From: Diadema setosum
Taxonomy: Eukaryota; Echinodermata; Echinoidea; Diadematoida; Diadematidae
Length of the DNA: 64,000 bases
Assembly: GCF_964275005.1 (NCBI RefSeq)
Contig: NC_092705.1
Location: 5,436,641 to 5,500,640 of the forward strand
Reading direction: 5' to 3'
In this document: in pieces, positions 11,847 through 24,800 of the stretch
Layout: each line of letters starts with the position of its first letter
Numbering within the stretch: the stretch's first letter is position 1
The notes under the pieces: generated by a model
Database searches by the model: none
What the model saw: the letters and a program-made list of their open reading frames with translations, nothing else
What the model was told of the DNA's origin: nothing
Translations under genes and position numbers: made by a program

Positions 11847-12490
11847 GATACAACAGATATTAGAGGGATTATCTAATATCTTATTTTGCTAACAGTTTTT
11901 GGACACGACTTACAGACAACTTACAGTAAGGAACATCACGCAGTGTAGTCTTAGTGGGAAGGTCAGCATTACCGCTAACATTCCTGAACTATGTGTTTTA
12001 CATAATAGCATGGAGAAAAGCAATATTCTCTTTTTAGAACACAACGTAGTGTGTGGAATTGAAGTGGCTTACTTATCATAAAACAGAAAACAAAAGAAAA
12101 ATTCAAATATGCCTTTTTTTTGGAACTACAAGTATGTCCAATACAGTGTGCACTTGCACACACACGCACACAAATATAATAAATCCTTGCGGATACAAAG
12201 AAAGGATTTCTAAAAAAAGAAAAGAAAAGAAAAAAGAAAGGTATATGTAAACTTTGTTACACAACACATGCATTTTAAAGGCTATATATTGCTTACTGGC
12301 CAGAATAAAGATTCAATGGGCAATTGAAAGATCAAATGATTTCACATCTTTCACTACCGCTTCTTCTGGCTTCAAGGACACCACCATACACACGATTGAT
12401 TGGGCCGGGTGGGGGTATGAAGCCATGTTCCTCAACTTTCTTTTGCCTTGATGGCTCCAGCCGATTTTTAAGTCACAGATTCCTTTACAG

Positions 12491-12699
12491 ATTCCAACAG
12501 GGCACTCTATCGAGCATTCATGTTTGGGCAGCTGCCGGGGTTACTCGCGTCAGTTACGAGTGTCACAGGGGTCACGTTACCTCGTTCATCTGACTCAAAG
12601 AGGCCATCGAGCTCGCCTCGGTCCAAACCCTTCGAGACTGCAGAAAAGCTTCCAATGTTTCTAATGCCTGTATTGCTCACATCAAATGCCTACCCATAA
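12491..12699 (+). other. Exon-like block of uncertain strand
   Basis: On the plus strand a good acceptor (CCTTTACAG, ending 12490) opens a frame of 69 codons to a TAA at 12697-12699; it reads SNRALYRAFMFGQLPGLLAS and then a Ser/Pro/Lys-rich tail. On the minus strand the same DNA contains TTTTCTGCAG followed by a short open segment to a GTAACG donor. Base composition is less AT-rich than the flanks. It lies just beyond the EIF2A poly(A) signal. I recognise neither translation and found no partner exons, so this may be chance. Confidence 0.2.
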
Positions 12700-12723
12700 T
12701 TCAGAACAAAGACCTTACCTTGC

Positions 12724-12729
12724 TTTATT
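12724..12729 (-). terminator. EIF2A: EIF2A poly(A) signal AATAAA
   Basis: On the minus strand AATAAA lies 137-142 nt after the TGA stop (12866-12868). This predicts a 3' UTR of roughly 160 nt. Confidence 0.7.
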
Positions 12730-12865
12730 CCTTTCTTTTTTTCACTTAATATGATTGATGCCTCATGACCTGATTCACAAGGAGGTGAGGTAAAGTTCTG
12801 CAGATGCGGCTTGCGTCTGGGCTCTGAATTTTGGAGAGGTCAAGCTCGCGAGGGTCATCACGGGG

Positions 12866-15800
12866 TCATTGAAGCTCCAGCTTGGCGATCTCAGCCAGCA
12901 GCTGCTCTTCCTGAGTCAGCTTTTCCAGCTGATTCTTCTCCAGCTCCTTCCCGCTCGCCTGCTGCTCCTTCAGCTTTTCTATCTGCTTCAGTTTCTGGGG
13001 GCAGCAACCAAAGAGGAAAATACAAAAAGAAAAAGAAAAATGCAGAGATGCAGATTATCACATGTGGGTCACAGGCTGGTATAGTCTTTGGGCCCTACAG
13101 CAACAGTTTGCTGTGCTTGACTAAACATTAGAAAAAGAGTACACAGGAAATCTATGTACCATAATAATGCTACAATTATTGTCATTTTCATCATTATTCT
13201 CAGTATCATCATACTTTTTATAATCATCTGAAGAAACAGTAGCATTATCATCACTACCATCATCATAATATTCATTATCAACCCGTTGAGGACAGACTGA
13301 TTTTGCTACAATATGCATTTCCCATAGACACTGCCCGAGTATACTCGGGACTCGCCCTCAACGGGTTAATAGTTTTGCTCTCACTTCTACAACCAAAGTA
13401 ATTGTCATTACCTCCACCACTGGGATTATGTTCATGCTGGCATTTCTGGTCTTGGTTTGCTAGTCGTTTGTCCATCTCTATTTATAGTAACTTTGCGTAA
13501 AATGGATTCGGACGAAACTTTTCAAGGAAGGTCAGAAATGGGTCAAGAAACCAAACTAGCATGTTTCTGGTGGTAATCCAGATCATGATCTGCATCCAGG
13601 AATCGTCGAATACGGCTCTCAATCAGTACGAAGTTAGGGACAGTTTGTCGAGAACACTGATTTGGAAATGAAAACACCTAAAATGCATTGCGGAGAGAAA
13701 TGTTGCAGTGGAGTATTTTTCAGTTTGTTTTTCTTCCACAGGACATTAACAAAAAAAAAAAGAAATAATGATGAAAAAGTCAAAAAGTCAAAATAAGTCG
13801 TCTGATATTCATTTTGGCAGACTTGGGCTTCACCCTGGTCAAATGTCTAGAAATCACTGCATCACAAGCACATTACAGTTTCTGCCATGAAGGCTCGAAA
13901 ACAACCACATCCACTCATATGTGAACTCACAGAGTCGAGACCCATCTCACCTTTCTGAGATTCTTGAGTTTCTTCTCTGCCTCAACGTCGGCACCAACTG
14001 CTGGAGCTGGGGCTGGGTCCGACAGGATGAAGTTGGCCGTTGCCAGAGCGGCTCGCTGCTCCGCAGATCGCGTGTCCTGTGGTTGGGGGTGTGGATGAAC
14101 AAAAGTCATATTTCATATACCTCATTTCGTGAATTCTTGATTCTGATTGGATGAAAATTGGGGACATAAATTCTACAATTGTCTTCTGCCCCACAGGACC
14201 CAAAGTGTAACATACCGTACCTAACCGCCCCAAAGTACAAAAGGGCCCTCTTTGGGTACATATGCGATCCATATGTTAATTGTTGGCCGGTTCCTGGAGT
14301 CTGTAGATCATTAATGTATGTGTGCACCTTTATTGCAAATGCTTGACTTTCATTGCCCGAGAAATGACCCTTCTCCACTGCAATTGCAATGCAAATGTCT
14401 ATGGCAGCGCTTGATGTATGAAATGACTCATGTCATTGCGATTGACCAGGTAAAATTTCATCTAATTTCATTCAGTATATAAAATCCATCTAGTCTGCTT
14501 TAATTACAGACAAATAAGCAGAAAAAAGAAATGAAAGGCACAAAGAAGGAAAGAATGAGAGAAAGGAAAGACACTACAAGCATCATCTCACCATGTTAGC
14601 TGAATCCTGCTTTGCCTTCGCCTTGGCCTCCCGCTTCTTCTTGTTCTTCAGAGCCGACTTGGACAGATTCTGGTCTGCAATAGCAACAATGCAGAGAAGA
14701 TGTAAAAATCATTTCATCTGCCTTGAGCACAGAGCAGGTTGTCTTCTTTGTACACCGTGTAACAAAACTCAAGAAATTTCACAATTTGCAGTTGTTAACT
14801 AGTATGGTTTTGCCTTCTTCCCCCTCCCCCCCCCCCCCAAAAAAAAAAAATAGCAACATAAAAGAAAAGTATGTTTACACCACTGAAGTAGAACTTGAAC
14901 TATAAACAACAGAGAAATTGTGATGAGGGTTTTACCTCCTTTCCTCCTGAAAACAGGCAGCAATTATTTCTTATTTTGTAACCACAGTTCTTGACTGCAA
15001 ATTCAGTCACTCGCGAAAGTGTCGTAAGGGTCACAATTTGTGTAATACATGGTGTATTCAATTATTGTGTTGCCAATGTGTTTTGACAGCTGTGACCTCT
15101 CAAAAGCGGTGAAAAGTAACAAAACTCACATCCATGACACGACTCTGTGCAGGCTTACTTGTGGGTATGAGAACTCTTGTTCTTTATTACGCGCCAAGCA
15201 TACGTCATAATGTGCGCAGGGACATGAATATTCATAACTTTGAACAGTGTATTTTCAGATATTGACACACTACATTGAGGATGGTACTGTGATGAAGTCG
15301 GCAATGGAGGGGATAATTACATTGATGAAAATTGCATTGATGGAAGAGAGGAGGATTATAATGATGATTATGATGATTATAATGACAGAGATGATTCCAC
15401 TGATGGTGATAACATGAACAATGAAAGTGATAACAGGATGAAAACTGCAATGGCTGTTATGATAATGAATGCTAGTACTAACAATAGTTACGTTCAGACG
15501 GTGTTCCTTAACCTCGAGGATACAATGTAGCTATCTTTGAGGATAAGCTCTGGCCCCCTAACTACGATGCACGTTCACACGACGAAGCTTATCCTTGAAG
15601 GTAGCTATCCTCAAGGATAGGAAGAGAGAATGTCCCCCCCCCCCCCCCAAGTACACTTATCGACAAATTTCTATCAACAAGTTCTGTCTTACGCTTAACT
15701 ATGAGTGGGGATCCCCCGCGGCTCGTCGACAGAACGCTAACCCTGTGATATTTAACTACGAGCTTATCCTGGAAGATACATTGTAGCTATCCTCAAGGTT

Positions 15801-18800
15801 AAAGATTACTGTCTGAACGTACACACTAGTGACACTGATGATGACACAAATAATATGATTATGATAATGATGATGATGATGACGAAAGCATACTTTTTTA
15901 AGCACCAATAGCAAATGTGCACTACACAGTTATATAACTTTGATGTTGCAGGCCAAACTTGTCCTAATCTGGCTAATCCATATCCCACTTACTCTGAGCC
16001 TGTTGCAAGGCCTGTGGTGGCTCGTCTTCATTCTGTTTGTGGAGACAAAAAAAAAAATGAACACAACTACATTATACTTGAATCTCAGGACAACGTAATG
16101 TCACAAGAATAAAAAGACGCAAAACTATGCATAACCAAAACACTTGTATATTTTGTGGCAGGTGATTTGAGGAATGTCGAAATTATACCACATCTTTACA
16201 GCATAGAGCAATTGGAAGGTCAACTTTGAATACTTATCTGTGATAAGAGAAAGAATAGAAGAAAAATACACGAGTTCCACCAGACATTTTTCACAAATAA
16301 TTTTCAGCTACAATCTGTATATGTGAAAGGAGTGCACTCTCATGTTTTCAAGTGGTAAATTCCCAGTCAAACCTGGAATTTTGCATCCCCACCCCCTCCA
16401 TGCAAAGAACATGAGAGCCATGCTGAATGATTCACCTTTGCAAATTGGCATCACATGAACAAGTGACATCCAAGTCATAGTAATCCACACAAATCACCCA
16501 CTGTTTACATAGACCGATTGGCAATCGATCTAGTATTAGCGGAATGACGATTTTAATGTCCACTGTTTCGATTCTGTGAGCCATCAAAGACCAATCTTTG
16601 ATTTCCATCCCATGAGCAAACATTCACGTTTGAAAAACAAAAAAAACAACAAAAAAAAACAAAAAATCCATACAAATACAATTGAATTTTCAAGTATTTG
16701 AAACAAAACCAATTAGATTGGACCAAAACATGCTCACATGCATGTTACTGAATACTGAAAAAAGAAAACAAGACAGTAATATGCATCTGCGTACTTCAGA
16801 AATGCTGTCGAATTACACTCTGTCATAATGATCACTATGGAGATTTGAACAAGTTTTAAGATTTTGTCCAGTTACTAATGTAGATGTCCAGATAAATACT
16901 TCCAAAGCACATACTGGTCTGAACTGATCACTCAGCAGTGACAGCCAAGTGCTAAGTGACTGCACTCTTGTGACAATTACTTGGGGGGGGGGGGGTCAAA
17001 TTGACAACCTCACCATTTTGCGCATTGATTCCACAATGCCCAAAGATTTTGCAGCCCCATTTCATGACTTTTTTCTTCAAAGTCTCCCGCATATTGTCAG
17101 ACCAAATTTGCAATATCTGGGTACACCGTTCTGAAGTTATGCAATGTTTTGCATATGCATGTCAGCCCAAAATAAATTGATATAAATTAGATTATTTCAA
17201 CATTTAATCATTGAAATTGATTAATTCTAACAAAGATAAGCTAGAAAGAGGGTCTGCAACAAATTTTGGCAAAAAAAAAAAAACACAAAAGAAATTAATT
17301 TTGATTCTGCTATTTTTTTGCAAGAAAATTGTTTGATGTGTCTTGAGGAATTCTGACCCCCAAAATTAGCAATCCTTCAGCCTTTTCAATGAAGTTACAG
17401 GCAAAAATATGACTTCATGCATACATTTGCATAATTAACTAAAAATAGAAAATCAGTAATTTTCTATTGTATAACCATATAATCTTGGAGTTGACATCCA
17501 GCTCTATCCTTAGGCAAAAATTTTGCAGCGATCCCACCATCGGTGGCTGAGATCTCCAGAGGGTCAAACTGAACCTCACCCCCCCCCCCCCCCCTGTAAA
17601 AACTTGGTCTCAAATAGCCCAGTTAGAATAGGGTTAATCCTTTGCATGCTGTGAGTGTCGGGTGTCACAGAAAACCCCATAGCTTTGGACACGCTGCCAA
17701 AAGTCCGTAGAACAGAAAGGGTTATTCACCAATTTGAAGGAAGACGGCTTTCCCCGGGCGCTCGGCGGCCGGTACACCTCCTTGGACGCCTGCGGCTCGC
17801 TGGACTGGATGATCGGCGCGGTGGGCTTCGAGATCGGCATGCCCTTGAAGAGCTCTGCTGGCAACGTCTGCCAGGCGACGTCGAAGATGTACGTCTTGTC
17901 GTTCGGTGCGACGTACTCATGAAGCAGCGACCCTGACACGTGCCAGATCTTGTACCTTTGTCGGCGAGAGTTGCATGAGAAATTCGGGGGAGAGTTCAGA
18001 GCTTGGAATCGTGTTGCAGTTTTTGGCCATCGGGAATTAATTTCAATGTCTGCTGTACATCACAAAAGAGACTCTTTCGGCACAATGCACTACATACTTT
18101 GCCATTTACTGTATGTGCCATTGTATCAGAACAATCCCCTCCCAGGACAACTACCCCCCAGTTTATACCGGTTAGTGATAGGGTTAGAGTAAAGATTAGG
18201 GTTAGGTTTAAGATTAGGTTATGGATTGGGGGTAGTGTCAGGGGAAGGGTCTGGGATAATTGTCCTAGAATCATGTGCCGTATACATTGTATTTAGTGAG
18301 AACAATATTTGCAATTTGGGTCTTTTAAAGACAGTTCTAGGAGTGGTTGAAGAAGGAGGCATCAATATATGTGGTGCGATCAAGCCAAATCAGTGTAAAG
18401 GAGGCAAAGTTTGTTCTGAGATATGGACCAAAATATGTTAATTTTATCCATTTGTGTCTGTACTGTACACTCTCATTCAAACTCTCATAACTTCACGATG
18501 AAAGGTCATATCGATGTCTGGTTTTCACTTATATGAAGCTAAAAGTACGCTGAAAATTACGATATAGAAAACCCAAAATTGATATTTGCTGACTTTAGAC
18601 TGATTTTGCTTAATTCCTCTTACCCGTTTCCCACACGTAGCCTTGGCGCGCAGACGGCGGTAGCGTAATGCTGACCATCTGGTGACCAGTGAAACACCGT
18701 TGCATCTGCCGCCTGACTCTGGGAGATCATCTTGAGGCTCTTTCGGTCCCAGAATTGCTGAAGTGGAAAAGAGATCACTAATTAACCCTGTCAATGCTAT

Positions 18801-21800
18801 CAGCTAGCACGTCTGTGTGTTTAAGTCTATGGCATTGTGAAGCGTGAATCTTCAGTAGGTTATGGGGGAAGTTTCCCCAAATATACATATGTGGACCAAC
18901 AAATGCTGCAACATTTGTTTCTAAAACATTGGTGAAGCATGAAATAGGACATTCCGTTCAAAAAATATGAATTTTTAAAGTCTTGGTGGCACCATCGTTG
19001 AATGAAAAGACTACGAGTGATGAATGGCACACACAGCAAAGCGTTCAGGTGTATCACAACTGATGAGTCTTTCCGTCTGATGTACCATGGTACTACGTTA
19101 CCACAGCAACTCAAGACACAGAACAATTTCCTCTCCTGTCCCGATGTGCACATTTTCATACGGTTGCAAATTCTACAGCATCAAACATGATACATGTACA
19201 TCTCCAACCACATCTCTTTTGGAGGTGGCTTAAGACATGTACCAGAAGAAAACGAAGAAATAACGCTCTACTCACTATGTGACCCCTGAGATTGGCGAAT
19301 CCTCCGAGAGCGAGAAGTGAGCTGCTGTTAAGGGTATATCCACAATTCTCTCAGTTTTCTGGGGGGGGGGGGGGGAGTTAATAAACAAAATGGCCACATG
19401 CAAGGGATTTTCTCCCTCACCACATATAATGTTGTGGACTTGGTTTGCCCATTTTTACAGTATTCCACAAGGCCAATTCTTTTTCATATAGATTTTGTTT
19501 GTTTGGTGACTTTATTGAACTTGACCCATCACCACTATCATACTCATGAAAAGAATTGTACATGCACAATACCCCCCCCCCCCACACTCCACATAACATA
19601 ACCACTGGATTATTACTTGTAGCTCAAGGAACGGCAGTAGAAATGCATCGACAATCTAAACAGGTAACAAGGGTAACCAAGGGTATTAATTTTGGGGCTG
19701 AGGCATAAAAAAGTGGGTGGAGCATAAAATATATTATTCAAACATTGACTTGTAATTATACATGCACAAACTATGCCAGTGCCACGTCCACTCCAAACTC
19801 CAGTATGAATCAATACTGATAAGCTTAACCCGTTGAGGACGGACCGATTTTGCTACAACACGCACTTCCCACAGACACCTGCCCGAGTATACTCGAGACT
19901 CGTACTCAACAGGTTAAAGGGCAGAAATGAAAAAGGATATTGGTTCCTTGTGGGTTGAAGTAGACACAGTTCCTTGGTCCCGTGCCAAAGTCGTAGACGG
20001 GCTCACATTTGAGGTTAAACAGCGTTGCCTTCGCGGGCATGACTGAATTGCAATATTCCCTTAAGGAAAATAAGGTACGATCATACCATTCTCTGCAGAA
20101 TAGCACAATCCAAGCCTTCAGAGCTGCCCTTTGATACAGTTATCTTCACGAGGGTTTCATTTTCGTGAATTTCGTGAATCACAGTTGGACTGCTAATTTA
20201 ACAACACGTGAAAATGTCACCATGCGTAATAGTGTGCTTATGCAGGTCTCTGTGTCAATTCGCGAAAACAGCATCTTGCGAAAATGTCTGTGACCTTCAC
20301 ATTTGGGAAAATGTCTGTATGTGGAATAACAGTGTATACAGTACTGTATATGCAGGGCTCCGCACTAACATTTATTTTTGGTGGCCCAAAGGCAAACATC
20401 CGACCTTTTTTGGTGGCCCGATCAGGCCACCAAATTCTTCATTTCTGAAATTTTGGTGGCCCGACGTGCGTTTTTGGTGGCCCCGGGCCACCGGGCCACC
20501 TTTAGTGTCGAGCCCTGGTATATGCATGTACGATATTTTGTACACTGAATGATTGATCTAGTCATATCAGTGTGTGCAAATGATCAGTAAGAATGCTGTG
20601 ATGTTAAAGTGAGTACAATGTGCAATGGGATTATTCAACATGATACATGTACAACCCCTGCCCCTCGACACCCTATAAATTCCTTTTGCATCTAGAAAAA
20701 GCACTTCCAATATCATTAGCTTTGAAGACAATTCTATGCATTTCACTTGGCTGTCTACACTCAGTGACACTGCCATTGGATCACACAAGCCATCCTGACA
20801 CTTGCATAAGTTTAGTTTCCACACTGCCCTGCATTATGGCATGCAATTGCCTGTTAAGTAATCCCTTTAGTCAAGTTTTGGTCATGTCAAATTTACGAAT
20901 ATCAGGTAGTTCTTGAAATGCGTAATTTTCAGCACATGCATTGTCACGTTAAGTTTAGACCATACTTATGTATTGGTTTCCACTGCATTAACATACTTGC
21001 AGTGGTGATCTTTTTTCTCCTTTTTTTTGTTGTTGTCACAAAACTTGTTTCAACTAGTTCACGCATTGGTACATACTGTACACTCATTTACTCTCCTAAC
21101 ACTTAAAGTACTAGTATTGTCTTCTGTGAAACCTGGCAATGAAAAAAAAAAAAATTGTTTATAATGGAATAGTGAACCATGTCAACAACCTGTAATCAGT
21201 GATCATGCAAGATTTCTTGCAGCATTATCAGTCTACTCCCTTTCATTTTTTTTTTCTTACTCATTCTTTATTTATCTTTCTCTTAAGTGGAGCTACATTT
21301 TTTTTTCACTTAAACCATTTTTTGTACATGCTTTGTCAAACATCAAATTTTTTGAGGATTAAAGTGATACAGGCCATGCTTTCTATTAAGGCCTGTCCAC
21401 TTTTGTCTTGTCCTAACCTCTGTTTTGTATTAGCTTTTGTTGCTAAAGTATACATTTTGCCTTTCATTTACGTCAAGAAAAAAACAACATCTTATTGTAA
21501 CGTAGTAATCATTGTACCGTAGTTATATACGTGTTTAAGTTTTTGCAAACACAAAGTGGAAATAAATTCAAATCAATCAACCAATCAATCAACCGATCAG
21601 TCAATCAAAACAGTAGCTGCTACTGATGCGTGTGAATGCATGTTATATCTGGAATATCAGTTTCAAACTTGCTGATCAAATAAAGGATACAACCATAGAC
21701 AACACAGAATTCTGTGGAGTTTGGATTCCAGTCCACACTGTATATCGGCCCCTTCTTGCCTGCAAAGTAAAGAACAAAAATGTGAAACATGCTAGAACCT

Positions 21801-24800
21801 TGTTCTTACTTCGGGCATGAGAGAAAAGCAAAAAGAGCAAATCCTGCATACATTTAGGCAATGGTCACACACATCAATGCAAAATGAAATATTTCTCCTG
21901 CTTTGTGACCTGTAAATGTACGGGGATAGAGCCTTCTCTTCTGTTGCACCACGTCTGTGGAACTCGCTACCAGTCCAGCTTCGGAATTGCAACAGCCTCA
22001 ATACACTCAAGACTGCACTGAAGACTTATCTTTTCCAGCAACTTTGTGGCCTTTGAATGTTTCTACAGATAAATGGCGCCATACAAATGCTGTTTCATCA
22101 TCATCATCATCATAAAGGACCGAGAATTGCATTGGTAGCACTATATTGGACGACTAGAGAAATATGAGGAGATTTAACCATAAATCAAAAAAGCAAAAGT
22201 GTTGCAAAGTCATATCTATGCTGATACTTAACCCGTTGAGGACGCACTGATTTTGCTACAACACGCATTTCCCATAGACCCCTGCCCGAGTATACTCGGG
22301 ACTCGTCCTCAACGGGTTAAAAATGTCCAATCTCTCTTTTTTTCCCCCCTTGGTCTACACAGTCAAAAAGGTTCTCACACAGAATGCAGGCATACACAGG
22401 TTACTCCCATTATAACAGAGTCCTCATGACCAGCAGTTTTCTTTCGTTGTATCAAAATTTTGTTATAGCCAAAGAGTTAAGTATGTAAAGAAATATAGAT
22501 GATAATTTTGGAACCTGAATATTTATTTCATTCTTAAGAGAATTTCGTTATAACCATGTTCGTTATAATGGGAGTGCACTGTACTTAAAGGACAAGTTCA
22601 CCTTCATTAGCATAAGGATTGAGAGAATGCAGCAATATTAGTAGAACACATCAGTGAAAGTTTGAGGAAAATTGGACAATCGATGCAAATGTTATGAATT
22701 TTAAAACTTTTGTGTTGGAACCGCTGGATGAGGAGACTACTAAGGCTCATGATGTCATATGAGTACAACAGTATAAAGAAAATGTGAAGAAAATTCAACA
22801 TACAATTGTATTTTCATTTTTTTTTTGCATAATAAAAGAGCACTTGACTTGCCTCTTTCTAAAGGCAGTGGAAATAATAGTACCCATAACATATGTTAGT
22901 AACGAGTCAAGGGAATGTGTACTTTTTTCAAAAGATGAAATTTTGTGAAATTCTCTTTATATTTCCCTTATATTGTTGTACACATGTGACATCATACACT
23001 GCAGTAGTCTTCTCATCCAGTGGTGACTGCACAAAAACTTCAAAAATCCATAACTTTTGAACGGATTGTCCGATTTTCCTCAAACTTTCAATGATGTGTT
23101 CTACTAATATTGCTACATTCTCTCAATCCTTATGTTAATGAAGGTGAACTTGTCCTTTAACATCTTCATGCCAAATCCATTTGTCACTGGGCTTTACTTG
23201 CGCCCACTGGATTATCACCCAGTATCCTCATTTTCATAATGTCTGAAATGTGATGATGACCAAAGACGGTAACATTTGATGGTATTTTATTTCCATGGAA
23301 ATGAAAATCTGTCTGAAAAAAAGTAACCAAAACACAAAACAACAATGAAACTGGTTCTAACAAGATCTGGGCTGGGCAACAAAAGGAATATCGGAATGCT
23401 CGTTCACACCTTTCCCCATGCCAGCCGACTTTTTGCAATCTCACTTACCGAAGGAGACGTTGGAGCTGTCTCCCGTAACGGAGAGGAAGTGCAGCGATGT
23501 TTCGCCGTAGTACGAACTGCCCGTGGAATCCACCTCCTGCGTCGCCACCACCAAGACCGCCGATCCTGTGATGAGAGAGATTCAAATGCGGATGGGATGT
23601 TGATGGGAAGTGATTCCTGGAACCTAATTAGAGTTTTGCCTGGTTATGGTGCTTTTTTTTTTTTCCTCTTTTTTTTTTGCAATCTTTTCCAAACCTTGCT
23701 GTATACGTTTTTCCACCAAAAAAAAAAAAAAAAAAACACCCCATAATTCCCATGGCTTACACGTACATGAGCAATTTAGGTCAAAATGTTAATTTTGTAC
23801 ATAAATTTGCATAATCACTAAATTATTGATTAAGAATGAAAGGATTCCGGAAAGCCAATTCTAGTCTTGTAGATCACAACAGCAAGTCTGTTTCCATATA
23901 ATTCATACAGGCAAATGGAAAATTTTTTAGAATTTCATTTTTTGGGGGGGTCATAAATACGGTTGTAAAGAATGGTCTGAAATAGAACAAAAGGCATCAA
24001 GGAGAAAAAGAAAAAAATTCTTGAAAGCTCGCCATGCAATGAGAAAAGAGAAATGGGATAACCAAACACATTGAATTTGGGGAAGATGGAAGCCCATTCC
24101 CCTGTACTCTGAAAGTCACCAGAGTTCTGATCTAGAACCTAAGTTTTGACCTACATTGTACTGATGAATTTTGTATTAAAGGCATGTTTATATGGGCACA
24201 CAGTTACACAGTTGGGATAGGTATGTGGGTCACTTCAGGGTCACTCCGTTAATACCTTTATGGTTCCACAGCATCTCCACCTTGTCTGCCTTGTAGAAAC
24301 TCTTGTTGGCCAACATGGACCCCGGACCATCGAATTTTGGATATTGGAACAGACGGACAGCATGCGGTGCTCCCTGACGGACAGAACAAATGCATGGAGC
24401 ATCACGTTCATCAAAGATTTGAAATCTGCATGTTTCATGAATGTTCCCGAATCCATGTGTTTGTATGTAAATGTATGAAGTAAGTTTTTATATTTCTTCT
24501 ACGGTCATGTGAAGACTAGACAACCCTGTAACAATCTTACAAGAAAGATGATCGCCAAAATGATAATGACGCCATCAATCATACAATTTTTTAGATTGTT
24601 ATTCCTGTTCATGTCATTGTAACAGAAATAGTAACAATGATAATAATAATCCATATGTTTTCACGTTTTAATCATAATTACTACTATCATCATCATTAAT
24701 ATAATAATCATTAATGACAGATTGTCACACAGTAAACTAAGCTTTACACACAAAAATTTCATTAACTCTCTTTTTTCACAATCTTTTTTTTTTTTGCAGA

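Larger units (their letters stand above)
6767..12490. other. Region without a convincing gene: 3' flank of the PDZ gene, repeats
   Basis: No chain of frame-compatible exons is visible on either strand. Contents: a TTC/TCC array (6896-6977), a foldback element (7196-7335), poly-C runs, (TG)n near 8000-8022, (TA)n at 9383-9400 and 9499-9577, two copies of the 90-bp palindromic MITE, and one CTGTAAAACC MITE. Possible poly(A) signals for the PDZ gene are AATAAA at 7257-7262 (inside the foldback) and at 9003-9008. I cannot choose between them. Confidence 0.5.

Noticed and set aside
17634..17939. Minus-strand frame taken as a complete small protein
   Set aside because: The first two thirds is EIF2A exon 14; the rest reads through the GTGAAT donor into the intron.
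18140..18275. True telomere or chromosome end
   Set aside because: Too short and degenerate, inside an intron of an intact gene, and repeated elsewhere with the same flanks.
19906..20106. Continuing EIF2A exon 11 past 19941 to the in-frame stop
   Set aside because: Read-through loses the conserved GGFANLRG segment, while the U12 AT-AC splice restores it exactly.
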